A stretch of 64,000 nucleotides of DNA. It comes from Prostheceraeus crozeri (taxonomy: Eukaryota; Platyhelminthes; Polycladida; Euryleptidae). The translations under genes were made by a program, and so were the position numbers. A model generated the notes under the pieces. That model was given only the letters and a program-made list of their open reading frames with translations. It was not told where the DNA came from and made no database searches. Every line of letters starts with the position of its first letter. Positions within the stretch are counted from its first letter, which is position 1. Positions 9,165 through 20,174 of this stretch are shown here, piece by piece. The DNA is taken from contig CAJQUW010011639.1 of assembly GCA_907163375.1 (NCBI GenBank), positions 62,001 through 126,000 of the forward strand, read 5' to 3'.

Positions 9165-9438
9165 TTGAACGAAATTATGTTTAAGCTTGATACTTCAACA
9201 AGATAGAGACTTCACTCAAATTTGAAATTCACTAAAGAGCAGTTCACTTGTACGCCTCAAATACAGAATTCGTCAGAGAACAGTTCAATTATGCGTCTCA
9301 AAGACAGAGTGAAATGATACGGATATCACTTTGCTTATATACTTTCATTCTCTTCATTCATTGGATGTTCATTCTGATTGGCTGCTTGTGTATACTTAAG
9401 AATTAGAAAACATTTCAAAGTCATTATTCACAGTCAAC
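9165..9438. promoter_or_regulatory. Divergent promoter between POLB and the 151-residue gene
   Basis: A 274-bp divergent region. TTATATA at 9335-9341 reads TATATAA on the minus strand, about 170 bp before the predicted POLB ATG. A CCAAT-type box (TGATTGGCT) lies near 9377. Two imperfect copies of a 30-bp segment beginning CAGTTCA lie at 9240 and 9281 (period 41), possible binding sites. Nothing else is seen. Confidence 0.4.
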
Positions 9439-9894
9439 ATGACAAGCCCTCCAACAACACCAAATACCGCATTGGAGTTCTCCTCTCCATGCTCAACACC
9501 AAAGGCGCTCGTTACACCAAATGCACCAAGAAAGGCGAAGGTGGAGAAGGTGTACCGACTGGACAATATACGAAAGTTATCATTACCAGCGGACGAGGAA
9601 GAGGAGAGTGTATGTGAGAAGGAGTGTCCCGACTTAACAGGCGTGAGGTGGAAGTATCTCCAGTACGATACTGACGATGTGATGGAGATGACCAGCAAGT
9701 CGCAGTTGCATCAAATATGGGAGTGGTACACCCCTAACTCCCAACCGCGAACCGTGGCGGAGTGGGCGTACATTGACAACGTGAGGGACGCTGCAGAAGA
9801 ACGTTTAAAGCAGCTCAACTGTTTTTGTGATCTATGTGAAGTCAGACTCTGGGACGATATTGACGATGAAGACCTTTTAAAATACATGCCATAA
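9439..9894 (+). CDS. Unrecognised Polinton protein with SP/TP-rich N-terminus
   Basis: A 151-residue protein I do not recognise. The first 30 residues contain five Ser/Thr-Pro sites (SPP, TPN, SPC, TPK, TPN), followed by a basic patch (PRKAKVEK), an acidic Glu-rich run near residue 54 and a more ordered C-terminal half with several Trp residues. It ends in a Cys-rich and acidic segment, NCFCDLCEVRLWDD. The Ser/Thr-Pro cluster looks like a substrate for proline-directed kinases such as CDK or MAPK, which would suit a regulatory protein. It diverges from POLB, so is likely expressed with replication genes. Its stop (9892-9894) overlaps AATAAA at 9893-9898. No homologue is visible in the second Polinton. 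Confidence 0.55.
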   Translation: MTSPPTTPNTALEFSSPCSTPKALVTPNAPRKAKVEKVYRLDNIRKLSLPADEEEESVCEKECPDLTGVRWKYLQYDTDDVMEMTSKSQLHQIWEWYTPNSQPRTVAEWAYIDNVRDAAEERLKQLNCFCDLCEVRLWDDIDDEDLLKYMP

Positions 9895-9951
9895 TAAATG
9901 TTTATTTCGTATTATCTTTGCTTTCATACTGACTTACTTGAATGGGGCTTT

Positions 9952-10560
9952 AGTGAATAATTTAACCATGTATACTTTTTCATTTGGAAATAGTAGCACG
10001 CTTAGTCTAACTTGCAAATCTTATAACATTTCATATGGGTGATAATGGTAGATGAAATAGTGTCAAATAAAATTAAGATAGCTTACACTTCTGATACAGG
10101 GATAGCAATCGACTGCGATCCATGTGTAAAGAGCTTGTTAGACTACGGATGGGGTTAAGTGGATGATTTAACCATGTATACATTTTCATTGGGAAATAGT
10201 AGCACGCTTAGTCTAACTTGTAAATCTTAAAACATTTCATATGGACGATGATGATAGATGAAATAGTGTCAAATAAAATTAAGATAGCTTACACTTCTGA
10301 TACAGGGATAGCAATCGACTGCGATCCATGTGTAAAGAGCTTGTTAGACTACGGATGGGGTTAAGTGGATGATTTAACCATGTATACATTTTCATTGGGA
10401 AATAGTAGCACGCTTAGTCTAACTTGTAAATCTTAAAACATTTCATATGGATGATGATGATAGATGAAATAGTGTCAAATAAAATTAAGATAGCTTACAC
10501 TTCTGATACAGGGATAGCAATCGACTGCGATCCATGTGTAAAGAGCTTGTTAGACTACGG
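9952..10560. repeat. 206-bp tandem repeat, three copies
   Basis: The phrase GATGAAATAGTGTCAAATAA recurs at 10051, 10257 and 10463, exactly 206 bp apart, with near-identical intervening sequence (about 3 copies, the first partial at its left). It lies at the inner edge of the terminal region of Polinton-1. No convincing protein is encoded. The last copy breaks off at about 10561 into sequence shared with the inverted repeats of the second Polinton. Confidence 0.85.
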
Positions 10561-10704
10561 AAGAGAGAAGTGTGTTATGTTGCGTGTGGCGCGTGAGTGT
10601 CCTCCCATTTCATTCCATTCATTATTTTTCTTCCCCTCTGCATTCCATATCCGAGGATATGTGGCGGGCTTGGGACCGCTTTAGCTGCATTAGAAGGTTG
10701 GCCC

Positions 10705-11898
10705 TTAAAAGAGCCCATGGGTCGTTCTCCGTCCACCGACACTCCTCTCACTTCTGCAAAAACTCTGAAAGAAAAAGAATAGGAGATTAGATGAGCTACA
10801 AAAATGATCATGTTGAGGAAGCTTACTGGGAACTTTCTTCCGAACTTTTCGGACGACGAAGTCTTCGAGCTGACCGGTAACGTCCATGCTCATGTGGAGA
10901 CAGCGGACTCCGTCGCCCTCATAACACTGCTGGGTTACGTTGGGATCATCCGTGATGGTTGGGGCGTCGCAAATATTGTTCTCAAAGAGGGGAAGATGGA
11001 CTTCATACACTCTTCTTTTTCGACACTTCAAACGCTCATGCAGTCGCTCCACTTCACCCGTCAACCTCTTATTAATGACCTTCACCTCCTCCGTCTCCTT
11101 CACCACGCTTCGCATCCGCTCTATCTCTTCATCCTTCCTCGACACACTCGCCCGCAAACTCTCCACCAAACCTGCCTTCCTCATCAACTCGCTCCTTTCC
11201 GCCATCCATTCCTTCTCCTTCTTTCTCAAGCTCTCCAACTCTTCCCTTGTTGCCCTATACCCCTCAACCTTCACCTTCAGCTCATCATTCTCCTTCAAAA
11301 CCTTTCTATTGTTACTTTCCAAAGCCATCACACGATCCTTCATTCTCACAAATACCTCCGTGTCATACGCCTCTTGCTGCCGTGGCGATGACGCTGCCAT
11401 CGGCTTAGCCACTTCCTCCCCCTCCCACTCTTCCTTCAAATCCGCTATGTCTCCAAACAAATCTTCCATCACCGCATCCAAATCTACATCATCCTTCTTC
11501 TTCTTCATATTCGCTCTCAACTCAACTTCCTCACTCGAACTCCCATCACTCGAACTCCCCTCACTCGCATTCCTCACCACTTTCTCCCCAATCACGTCCT
11601 GAATCGTGGCCACCGCCTTTCTCACCTCTTCCCTTTCCAACAACTCTCCCTCAAACCATGCCTTGAACCCCTTCTCTCCGATGTTCCCACTCTCACACTG
11701 CAAATGCGCCTTCATAAATTCCTTCTCATCCCCCATCACACATTTCCGACAAGACACACACAACCTCAACATCACTTTCCTCTCATGGCCCATCGTCCCC
11801 TCTTTTTCTTTTAAGTGTTTCTTCAGTTCGCTACCTCTAGCAATCTTTCCACAGCTACACTTGCCCACCAACATCTTGGCATTACTCGCTTTTGTCAT
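10705..11898 (-). CDS. Zinc-binding plus coiled-coil protein inside the Polinton terminal region
   Basis: A 397-residue open frame starting at MTKASNAK. Residues 12-70 hold paired cysteines and histidines (GKCSCGK, LCVSCRKCV, HLQC) compatible with a zinc site. Residues 105-130 are Ser/Asp/Glu-rich. Residues about 185-300 are a long heptad-like coiled coil rich in Glu, Lys, Arg and Leu (VMALESNNRKVLKEN). The last 40 residues look unlike protein; a GT donor and a pyrimidine-CAG acceptor near 10750-10840 suggest the true 3' end is spliced. A similar acceptor (TATCTTTACAG) lies just before the ATG, so a 5' exon is possible. No close family recognised. It has no counterpart in the second Polinton's inverted repeats, so it was gained or kept only here. 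Confidence 0.5.
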   Translation of the reverse strand: MTKASNAKMLVGKCSCGKIARGSELKKHLKEKEGTMGHERKVMLRLCVSCRKCVMGDEKEFMKAHLQCESGNIGEKGFKAWFEGELLEREEVRKAVATIQDVIGEKVVRNASEGSSSDGSSSEEVELRANMKKKKDDVDLDAVMEDLFGDIADLKEEWEGEEVAKPMAASSPRQQEAYDTEVFVRMKDRVMALESNNRKVLKENDELKVKVEGYRATREELESLRKKEKEWMAERSELMRKAGLVESLRASVSRKDEEIERMRSVVKETEEVKVINKRLTGEVERLHERLKCRKRRVYEVHLPLFENNICDAPTITDDPNVTQQCYEGDGVRCLHMSMDVTGQLEDFVVRKVRKKVPSKLPQHDHFCSSSNLLFFFFQSFCRSERSVGGRRTTHGLF

Positions 11899-12607
11899 GA
11901 TAATTCTGTAAAGATAGAGTAAAATTTGATAGCAAGTGTTTATAGGATACTACTTGCTGATATGCATTGAAAGACTAAGTCACCAAACATTTGATAGCAA
12001 GTCAGCAACCGTTTGGGTGTTAAGCTCTTGAATCCGTTACAGGCGTTACTCAGAGGGGATCTTATCCCAGCTCCAAGGCCTCGACCCACAAATCCAACCT
12101 CGATCGGACAGAGCGTGCGTCATATCACTGTGTTGGTATCCGGGCCCCAGTTTTGACATGAAAACCGGTGGAGTTATTTACAAGAGGAAACGACCCAAGT
12201 CACAGAGACTCATAAACGACTGCTTTTTATTCAAAAACTTTAATTATTATCATTAAATATGAATTTAAATTTTTCAGTATTTTAGTACTACTCATAAAAC
12301 GTTTATAAGTAGTCTGTCACCTTCAGCATAGCAAACGCTGTCGAATGTTTTTTGAATCAAGTCTAAAGGACTTGTAGAAGCAAAGTTATAGCCGTTTGAA
12401 GATTTCGGCCTACTATCATCAAATGGTCAGTCATGCTATACTGACTAACCTATAAGTCTGACACCTTAGCTGATATCAGCAATGTAAAGTCAGAAGTCCG
12501 ATATCGGACCTCAAGAGAAACGACTTACCTGTAGTCAGTTTCTCAACTTAGTGAAATTCCTCTCCCGATCCCGTTCTTATATACCCTGTGAATATGCAAT
12601 CGATAAG
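11899..12607. repeat. Polinton-1 terminal region, part shared with Polinton-2
   Basis: No gene is seen. The stretch from about 12280 to 12540 is a diverged match to the inverted repeats of Polinton-2 (40165-40390 on the same strand and 26510-26740 reversed): shared words include TTTTTTGAATCAAGTC, CTTGTAGAAGCAAAGTTA and CCTTAGCTGA. A shorter word, GACATGAAAA followed by GGTGGAGTT, near 12155 also matches 39695. This ties the two Polintons to one family. Confidence 0.7.
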
Positions 12608-14460
12608 AGGGGGGGGGGACGTCAGTGAAATTTCAAAATTTGATGAAAAATGTTTTGGTGACGGTCCCAGGTCGAAATTCCACACTTTGGAAAATTTTCA
12701 AATTTTTACCCATACAAAGTCACTCTGACACTTAGGATTTTTTCAGGTAAGCGAGCTCCGACCTAAAATCTTGTAACCGCTCTAACTTTTGAACGAAGAC
12801 AGATAGGAACAAGCCGATTGTTTCACTGAATTTGTCTCACTCTTAGCTTTCAAACGAGCTATCGCACGACAAAATCCGTCCACTGGAAGCCAAAATCGAA
12901 GCAAGCTGTCCAGAGGGGGGGGGGACGTCAGTGAAATTTCAAAATTTGATGAAAAATGTTTTGGTGACGGTCCCAGGTCGAAATTCCACACTTTGGAAAA
13001 TTTTCAAATTTTTACCCATACAAAGTCACTCTGACACTTAGGATTTTTTCAGGTAAGCGAGCTCCGACCTAAAATCTTGTAACCGCTCTAACTTTTGAAC
13101 GAAGACAGATAGGAACAAGCCGATTGTTTCACTGAATTTGTCTCACTCTTAGCTTTCAAACGAGCTATCGCACGACAAAATCCGTCCACTGGAAGCCAAA
13201 ATCGAAGCAAGCTGTCTAGAGGGGGGGGGGGACGTCAATGAAATTTCAAAATTTGATGAAAAATGTTTTGGTGACGGTCCCAGGTCGAAATTCCACACTT
13301 TGGAAAATTTTCAAATTTTTACCCATACAAAGTCACTCTGACACTTAGGATTTTTTCAGGTAAGCGAGCTCCGACCTAAAATCTTGTAACCGCTCTAACT
13401 TTTGAACGAAGACAGATAGGAACAAGCCGATTGTTTCACTGAATTTGTCTCACTCTTAGCTTTCAAACGAGCTATCGCACGACAAAATCCGTCCACTGGA
13501 AGCCAAAATCGAAGCAAGCTGTCCAGAGGGGGGGGGGACGTCAGTGAAATTTCAAAATTTGATGAAAAATGTTTTGGTGACGGTCCCAGGTCGAAATTCC
13601 ACACTTTGGAAAATTTTCAAATTTTTACCCATACAAAGTCACTCTGACACTTAGGATTTTTTCAGGTAAGCGAGCTCCGACCTAAAATCTTGTAACCGCT
13701 CTAACTTTTGAACGAAGACAGATAGGAACAAGCCGATTGTTTCACTGAATTTGTCTCACTCTTAGCTTTCAAACGAGCTATCGCACGACAAAATCCGTCC
13801 ACTGGAAGCCAAAATCGGAGCAAGCTGTCTAGAGGGGGGGGGGACGTCAGTGAAATTTCAAAATTTGATGAAAAATGTTTTGGTGACGGTCCCAGGTCGA
13901 AATTCCACACTTTGGAAAATTTTCAAATTTTTACCCATACAAAGTCACTCTGACACTTAGGATTTTTTCAGGTAAGCGAGCTCCGACCTAAAATCTTGTA
14001 ACCGCTCTAACTTTTGAACGAAGACAGATAGGAACAAGCCGATTGTTTCACTGAATTTGTCTCACTCTTAGCTTTCAAACGAGCTATCGCACGACAAAAT
14101 CCGTCCACTGGAAGCCAAAATCGAAGCAAGCTGTCCAGAGGGGGGGGGGGACGTCAGTGAAATTTCAAAATTTGATGAAAAATGTTTTGGTGACGGTCCC
14201 AGGTCGAAATTCCACACTTTGGAAAATTTTCAAATTTTTACCCATACAAAGTCACTCTGACACTTAGGATTTTTTCAGGTAAGCGAGCTCCGACCTAAAA
14301 TCTTGTAACCGCTCTAACTTTTGAACGAAGACAGATAGGAACAAGCCGATTGTTTCACTGAATTTGTCTCACTCTTAGCTTTCAAACGAGCTATCGCACG
14401 ACAAAATCCGTCCACTGGAAGCCAAAATCGAAGCAAGCTGTCCAGAGGGGGGGGGGACGT
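12608..14460. repeat. 306-bp satellite with poly-G junctions in Polinton-1 terminus
   Basis: Six full tandem units. The junction GACGTCA occurs at 12618, 12924, 13231, 13537, 13843, 14150 and 14456, i.e. spacings of 306 or 307 bp, the variation being only in the length of an uninterrupted G run (about 8-12) just before it. Copies are almost identical. A single diverged unit follows (next junction 14944, spacing 488). Part of the unit (CTGAATTTGTCTCACTC, TTTCAAACGAGCTAT) recurs in the Polinton-2 inverted repeats near 25900 and 40940. Repeated 69-residue open frames are by-products, not genes. Confidence 0.95.
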
Positions 14461-15284
14461 CAGTGAAAATTTTTTCTCTCCGATTTCGCTGGAAACATCC
14501 TTCCTAACCCAAAATTTCACGTAGATTCCGAATCTGGCCTCCGTTTTCTCATCCGATGCTTCGTTTGGGCGCTACACACCAAAACATCCCAAATTCTAAC
14601 TCTGTCGTTTTTTCGAAAAATGTTGAAAATTTTTTCTCGCCGATTGACTTGAAACTCACTATACAGATAAAGAATTTCACGCTGATTCCAAATCTGAAAT
14701 CCGTTTTCCAATCCGATGCTTCGTTTTGAAGCTACAGCCCAAAACGTCCCAAATTCTAACTCTGTCGTTTTTCACCAATGTCCCAAAATCTTAAATGGCG
14801 TCTCACATCTAAACGAAGACAGATAGGAACAAGCCGATTCTTTCACTGAATTTGTCTCACTCTTAGCTTTCAAACGAGCTATCGCACGACAAAATCCGTC
14901 CACTGGAAGCCAAAATCGAAGCAAGCTGTGTAGGGGGGGGGGGGACGTCAGCCGAAAATTTTTTCTCTCCGATTTCGCTGGAAACATCCTTCCTAACCCA
15001 AAATTTCACGTAGATTCCGAATCTGGACTCCGTTTTCTCATCCGAACACTCCTTCCACTCGAAACAACCCATTTACAACCCAACATTCAGCAGATTGCAC
15101 CAAAAACATCACACACTATAGCCTCAACACTAATCCTGGCGGTCGCCCAAGTCCACCACGACACTCTATCGTTCCAGAGGGGGGGGGGGACTCAGACCCG
15201 AAGCACCACGGCGGCCGACCACGACACTCTGCCGTTCCAGAGGGGGGGGGGCGCCGGTCGAGTGTTTGTCATTTGCTTACTACT
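14461..15284. repeat. Polinton-1 outer terminal sequence
   Basis: Complex terminal sequence with further poly-G runs at about 14933-14943, 15179-15189 and 15242-15251, the last two within two copies of CGACACTCTNNCGTTCCAGAG. Blocks such as TTTTTTCTCTCCGATT and ATCCGAATCTGG also occur in the ends of Polinton-2. The tip is TTACTACT at 15277-15284. No gene is supported. Confidence 0.7.
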
Positions 15285-15290
15285 GACAAA
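15285..15290. other. Candidate 6-bp target duplication at right edge of Polinton-1
   Basis: GACAAA directly follows the terminal TTACTACT. Polintons make 6-bp duplications and Polinton-2 shows one at the same offset. The partner copy is outside the window, so this is a prediction. Confidence 0.45.
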
Positions 15291-17173
15291 TAATTTGTTT
15301 GTATTATATTTCGGGTCTAGTTATAGGCCGGAGTCCGAAGTCCTATCATTTGATAGGAGTGCGACTCTAGCAAAAATGATAGAACACCGGGACTCCGACT
15401 CTGCATCCCTGCTTTCCAGTAGACTCACAGTAAAGATAATTAAATTATGTTTGCGACTGGTAATTAAGTCATTTACCATAGAATATTCCAGGATTAGAAA
15501 GAACTTTAGAAATTAGCCTAATGACTATACACCAAAGCACTCGGAGACTCTAACATATGGGTCGTTATAAAAGTTAAGCGACTTACTTTTATAATCAGAA
15601 TGATACTCGAGGTCGATTTGGTCAGCTATGTAATGCAGCTTGAGCATTGTTTCTTAACCAGAAGATGGGGAGCATTCGGATTTAAGCAGGAGCATCATCG
15701 TATAAAACCAAGTATCCGCCTTAAGCATGCAATACTAGCCAAGCGCAAAAGCGCCGCTTTCCGAATTATTTTGAGTCATGGCCGCAGAATGCACGCATCA
15801 GGATTCGCTTTATAGTGGCTGCAAAAATAAGGTTTCATTTCAAGACCTCATGAGATGTTTCATGTCAAATATTGTAAATACATCATATTTTTCATTTTCA
15901 TTAATACATAATTTTGGCAGACAATTAAAAATCTGACTATAGTTCACTCTCTAATTGTAAATTTATGGTGCTACCCTCTATCAACAGGTCTACTTCATTT
16001 CCTTACCTGTTCTACAATATCTTTCGGAATAACAGACCAATGCAACCCGGGTCAGAGTGATAAAGTGAAATGCAACACTCAAATGAAACACAGTATAAAA
16101 ATAACGACAATAAAAAACGATATGACGCTTGAACTTTCCTATTGAACTACAAGAAGAACATTCCCAATGTCAAAATGTTTTTAATATATTAAAAAAATAA
16201 CCGTAGGTCTAGAAAACTGTTCACTTTGGATATCGCCAAAATTAAGTCAAAACATGATATTTACTGATTTTGTAGAGGCTCACAGACATTAAATCATGTG
16301 ACTCACTTCAACTTTTATATCAAAGTTGATGTTCTGAACTCAATCATACTTCAAATTTCATGGCATTCTGATAGTTTCCTTTCTGCAACAGAAAATGTGC
16401 AAAATTGCCAAGTGCTTTACAATTCATAGATATTTCTTGAATTTTGCCATTGGATTCCAATGGAAATCCTTTAACCTTACCTAAGTTGAAACACTTAAGT
16501 TGAAAGATGAGTAACCGATTAGATAAATACAGTACAATATCTCAGGAAATGAACTGATATACATTCATGGACCCTACCATGTTTTTAGTTTTAAGAAGTG
16601 GGATTCTCAGTAATACACTCTTAAGCAAAAGTAATGTTACATCACTACACTGCTGAAATATCTCAGTGTCTACAGCCGTTCAATTCATTTGATTACAAAA
16701 GCATCATGCATCATCTGAAAGGCATTGATCTCTTCTTGAAGATTCACTATGATTAGTGGATACATCTTTGAACGGTTGTCTAATACATAAAATTCTGTCA
16801 AACGTAACTACTTTTCTTCAAATGAAAAGTTTGGCATCAAAATCATAGGTTATGAAAATGAAACACAGATCAGTGTATAGACAAGAGAAAATGCTTTCAG
16901 AAAAGTATCTGGACTCATCCACAAGGCAATTATATGCGTAATTGGATGCATAATCATAACTAATGTTATATCGCCCCTTTCATTTGTTAAGAAATTGGCA
17001 GCATGAGCATGATTTTCATTTAAATTCAGTTCATTACTATCTAATGCATTTATGTATATGTTGTGTACATAGATAGTGAGCCTTAGCCTATCATCTGACG
17101 TATGAAGGCATTACTGTAGTTATCGCTCATCATTGCTTGTTCATTCTCCGTACCGAACTGAAAAGTAAACGTG
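15291..17173. other. Host intergenic DNA, no gene seen
   Basis: AT-rich sequence with only short open frames lacking any recognisable domain. Its one notable feature is a 52-bp segment at 16431-16482 that recurs downstream. Confidence 0.6.
16431..16482 (+). repeat. 52-bp dispersed repeat, copy 1
   Basis: 49 of 52 positions match 20961-21012 in the same orientation. The core GATTCCAATGGAAATC is nearly palindromic. It may be the edge of an old mobile element; the copies straddle the LINE and Tc1-like remnants. Confidence 0.7.
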
Positions 17174-20057
17174 ATGGCGGAGGTGATTACATTATTCAAA
17201 GAGGTCACGTCATTCCTCGAGCTGAAAGTACCGGGGTTTCGACAAATTTTGCATAAACGCTTTTAATGACTCTTATCCTTCATTTATTTTAACAAACATT
17301 CGGTCTCTTAGACCAAAGATTGATGAACTGCATATTTTTACGCGGTCTGTCAAACTTTCTATTATCGCAATAAGTGAAACATGGTTGTCGGAAAATGTGA
17401 GCGATGCAGAAATAAATTTGACGAATTATCATGCACCTTTCCGCTGTGACAGAAAAAATGGTAAGCGAGGCGGCGGAGTTTGCATATATGTTCTCAGTAC
17501 TTTGAATGCAACTAAATGCACTATTTTTCCTGAGTGTCCGTCTTGTATTGAGTTCGTCTGTGTGCATATCAATGGTCCTAATATCTGTATCATGAATTTT
17601 TATATTCCGCCCAATCTATCCAAAGATAACACTCGCATTATACAGACTTTTATATGCGACGTTGTACTATTGTACCTAGAATCATATCCATCGTCGAACA
17701 TTATTATTATGGGCGATTTCAACAACTTCCCTTGTGGAGAATTGGAAACAAAATTCGGTTTATTGCAGATTGTGGACTCTCCGACACGCGGATCAGCCGT
17801 TCTTGACAAGGTCTTTGTGGACCCTCTCATTGCAACTAAATACAATTATCCAGTTACATATCCTGCATTTGGTTTGTCCGACCATCTGACCATCATGGTA
17901 AATCCTCTTTCCAACAACAATGTTCAGGTTCATCATACAAAGAAAGTGTTCGATTTCCGCCGTACTCATATGAACCGTTTCGTCGACACTCTTCATTCTG
18001 CTCCATGGCACCAACTCTATAATCCACAGTTGACCCACGACGAGAAATGATCAATATTTCATAGATTTATAGACATCGCCTTTTCTACAATTCCTCAAAC
18101 AGTCGTAGTCATGTCGTCCAAGGACAAGGCATGGATGACCCCAATCTTGAAACAAATGATAAATATGAGATACTCCGCCTTCCGTAGTGGTGATATGCCA
18201 AGATATCTCCATTACAAAGAGAAAATAAAGAAAGAAATCATCAAAGCCAAACGACAATGGATTTACAATAGTACCAAGAAAACCAATAATAATAACATCT
18301 GGACAATTGTCAAAGAAATGTGCGATATGAAGCAGAAATCTGGTGCACTTCTGGAAACCATAGCAAGGAAGTACAACACTCCACTTATCGCCGCTGAGAC
18401 TTTTGCCAGTTCGTACGAATCTTTCTTCTCCCCCGAAAGCAATATTAACGTAGACGAAGAAATCTCTTTGAGCGAAAACTCAGAATGGTACCTTGATATC
18501 TCTGCTGATACCGTATTCAAATTGCTTACGTCATTAAAATCAAAATCACCAGGCATCGATAATCTCTCCGCTCGAATCATTCGAGAATGTGCTCATGTCA
18601 TCACGAATCCTCTGACACATATTTTCTGCTGCTCAATCATAACTCGTGAATTCCCGTCAATGTGGAAAATCGCCAACATTGTGCCGATTCCGAAATCAAG
18701 CAGACTCGATTGTGATAACTTCAGACCTATCTCCTTGCTTCCCATCGTATCAAAAGTCCTCGAGAGAATAGTTGTTTCAAACATGGCTGATAAACTACAT
18801 AGGCTCTCCGGTGAAAACCAATTCGCATTTAAGCAGAAGACAAGCACTCTACATGCCTCGATAGCATTCCACGACTTCGTAACCCGTACACTTGACAATC
18901 CCGAATCTTATGGCGTCATAGGCCTATCATTCGACCTACGACGCGCATTCGACTCTCTTTCCCATCAAGCATTACTAACCACATTGCGTGGCGGGAACCT
19001 TCCGGCTGGTTTCATCAACTGGGTGTCATCATTTCTTAAAGACAGGTTCTTCCGGATCAGCCTTGACAACATTGCTCACAGCACGTTCCATAAAATGACT
19101 TCTGGTGTGCCACAAGGCTCAGTCCTTGCACCACTTTTGTTCTCCGCACATATGGGCTCCCTGGAACCGGCTGAATCTCATACTCTAATGCTCAAATATG
19201 CAGATGACGTCCTGGTCAGTATCCCAGTGTTCAATCTCTCCAACCCGGATCAAATTGTATTATCAGAGATTATGAACATTTCCCACTGGTCCGATACGCA
19301 TGGTTTATCGCTCAATACGGAAAAAACAAAGTACATGTTTATTCGAAAAGGAAATTCACCGAACAACTTGCAAATCTCATCTGCTGACATTGAAATTGTA
19401 AGCGAATTCAAGTTTCTAGGTATGGTTTTTAATGAAGCATTCAATTGGTATTCTCACAGCAATTACGTATGTAAGAACGCCAGCAAGAGAATTTATGCAC
19501 TCAGACGTTTAAAAGAGGCTGGGTTTTCGAAGCCAAACCTGACTCTGGTGTACAACGCATTCATTAGATCCACCTTGGAGTATAACTCACCTGTCATGAT
19601 CGGCCTGAACAATAAAAATTCCAAGAAGTTTCAAAAACTTGAAAGACAATGTCACCGAATTATTTGCGGTAACGAATGCCGAAACAACTGCATCGGCAGT
19701 CTCCAAGATCGACGCAAAACCCGAGCATTGAAAGTCTTCAACGAACTTCTTGAACCTCAAAGTTGTCTACACCACTTGATACCGAGACGTCTTCCTTACT
19801 CGGGACATCTCGAAATGCCTTTTTGCCGAACACATAGGAGAGCTCAATCCTTCATTCCATCTGGTGTATCCCTCTTCAACTCTTCATGAACATACTGATA
19901 ACATTTCATGTTGAAAATGTGCATATGTATTTATTACTTCATGCATTTAATTCTGACTTCTGTAATTCCTTTCTGTATAATCTGATTGCATGTAACTTCA
20001 TTCTGAAATTTTGTGATTCTCATTAACTGAATAAAACGCATTATTATTATTATTATT
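17174..20057 (+). mobile_element. CR1-group LINE, nearly full length ORF2
   Basis: A non-LTR retrotransposon with apurinic endonuclease and reverse transcriptase in one frame, a 3' UTR of about 150 bp, and an (ATT)n tail at 20040-20057, just after AATAAAACGC. A 30-codon open frame at 17174-17266 (MAEVITLFKEV) ends at TAATGA just before the ORF2 frame and could be the end of ORF1. The protein looks like the CR1/L2/Daphne/Crack group; I cannot place the clade. Its 5' end is not defined. Confidence 0.85.
17241..19889 (+). pseudogene. LINE ORF2: APE endonuclease plus reverse transcriptase, one nonsense codon
   Basis: Endonuclease landmarks are NIRSLRPKIDEL (from 17295), ISETWLS, MGDFNNF and GLSDHLTIM, all in family order. 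The frame meets TGA at 18048-18050 and then continues in the same frame (HRFIDIAFSTIPQT, then KDKAWMTP), so a single nonsense change, most simply from TGG, is the only clear break. In the reverse transcriptase from the ATG at 18111 the motifs are NFRPISLLP (203-211), FDLRRAFDSL (274-283), SGVPQGSVLAP (331-341) and YADD (363-366), followed by a thumb and the C-terminal PRRLPYSGHLEMPFCRT block typical of this group. The coding region is otherwise intact, so this copy is young. It nicks target DNA and copies its own RNA in place. Confidence 0.85.
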
Positions 20058-20174
20058 TATCATTGTATCATCAAAATAATAAGAAAAGTCTATTATCATG
20101 GCGAATCGACAGACAGAAGACAGCGATTTTCTTTGAGGATGTGCAATTGGTTTAAGTGAAGAACGGCTTACAAC

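Larger units (their letters stand above)
1..15284. mobile_element. Polinton (Maverick) element 1, right-hand portion
   Basis: A large self-synthesising DNA transposon of the Polinton family whose left end lies outside the window. Parts seen in order are a capsid C-terminus, adenain-like protease, a minus-strand cassette of TBP-like and PC4-like proteins, two paralogous structural-type proteins, a protein-primed family B polymerase with N-terminal zinc fingers, and a long terminal region with satellite repeats. The right tip is placed at 15284 because it ends in TTACTACT, as does the right tip of the second Polinton (41745), and the next six bases, GACAAA, are the expected place for a 6-bp target duplication. 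The left copy cannot be seen. Within the window its main genes look whole. Integrase and packaging ATPase, if present, lie to the left. Confidence 0.9.

Noticed and set aside
12782-15072. Repeated 68-71 codon open frames on the minus strand in Polinton-1
   Set aside because: They are the same 306-bp satellite unit read in one frame, spanning the poly-G junction. They have no domain and change with run length.
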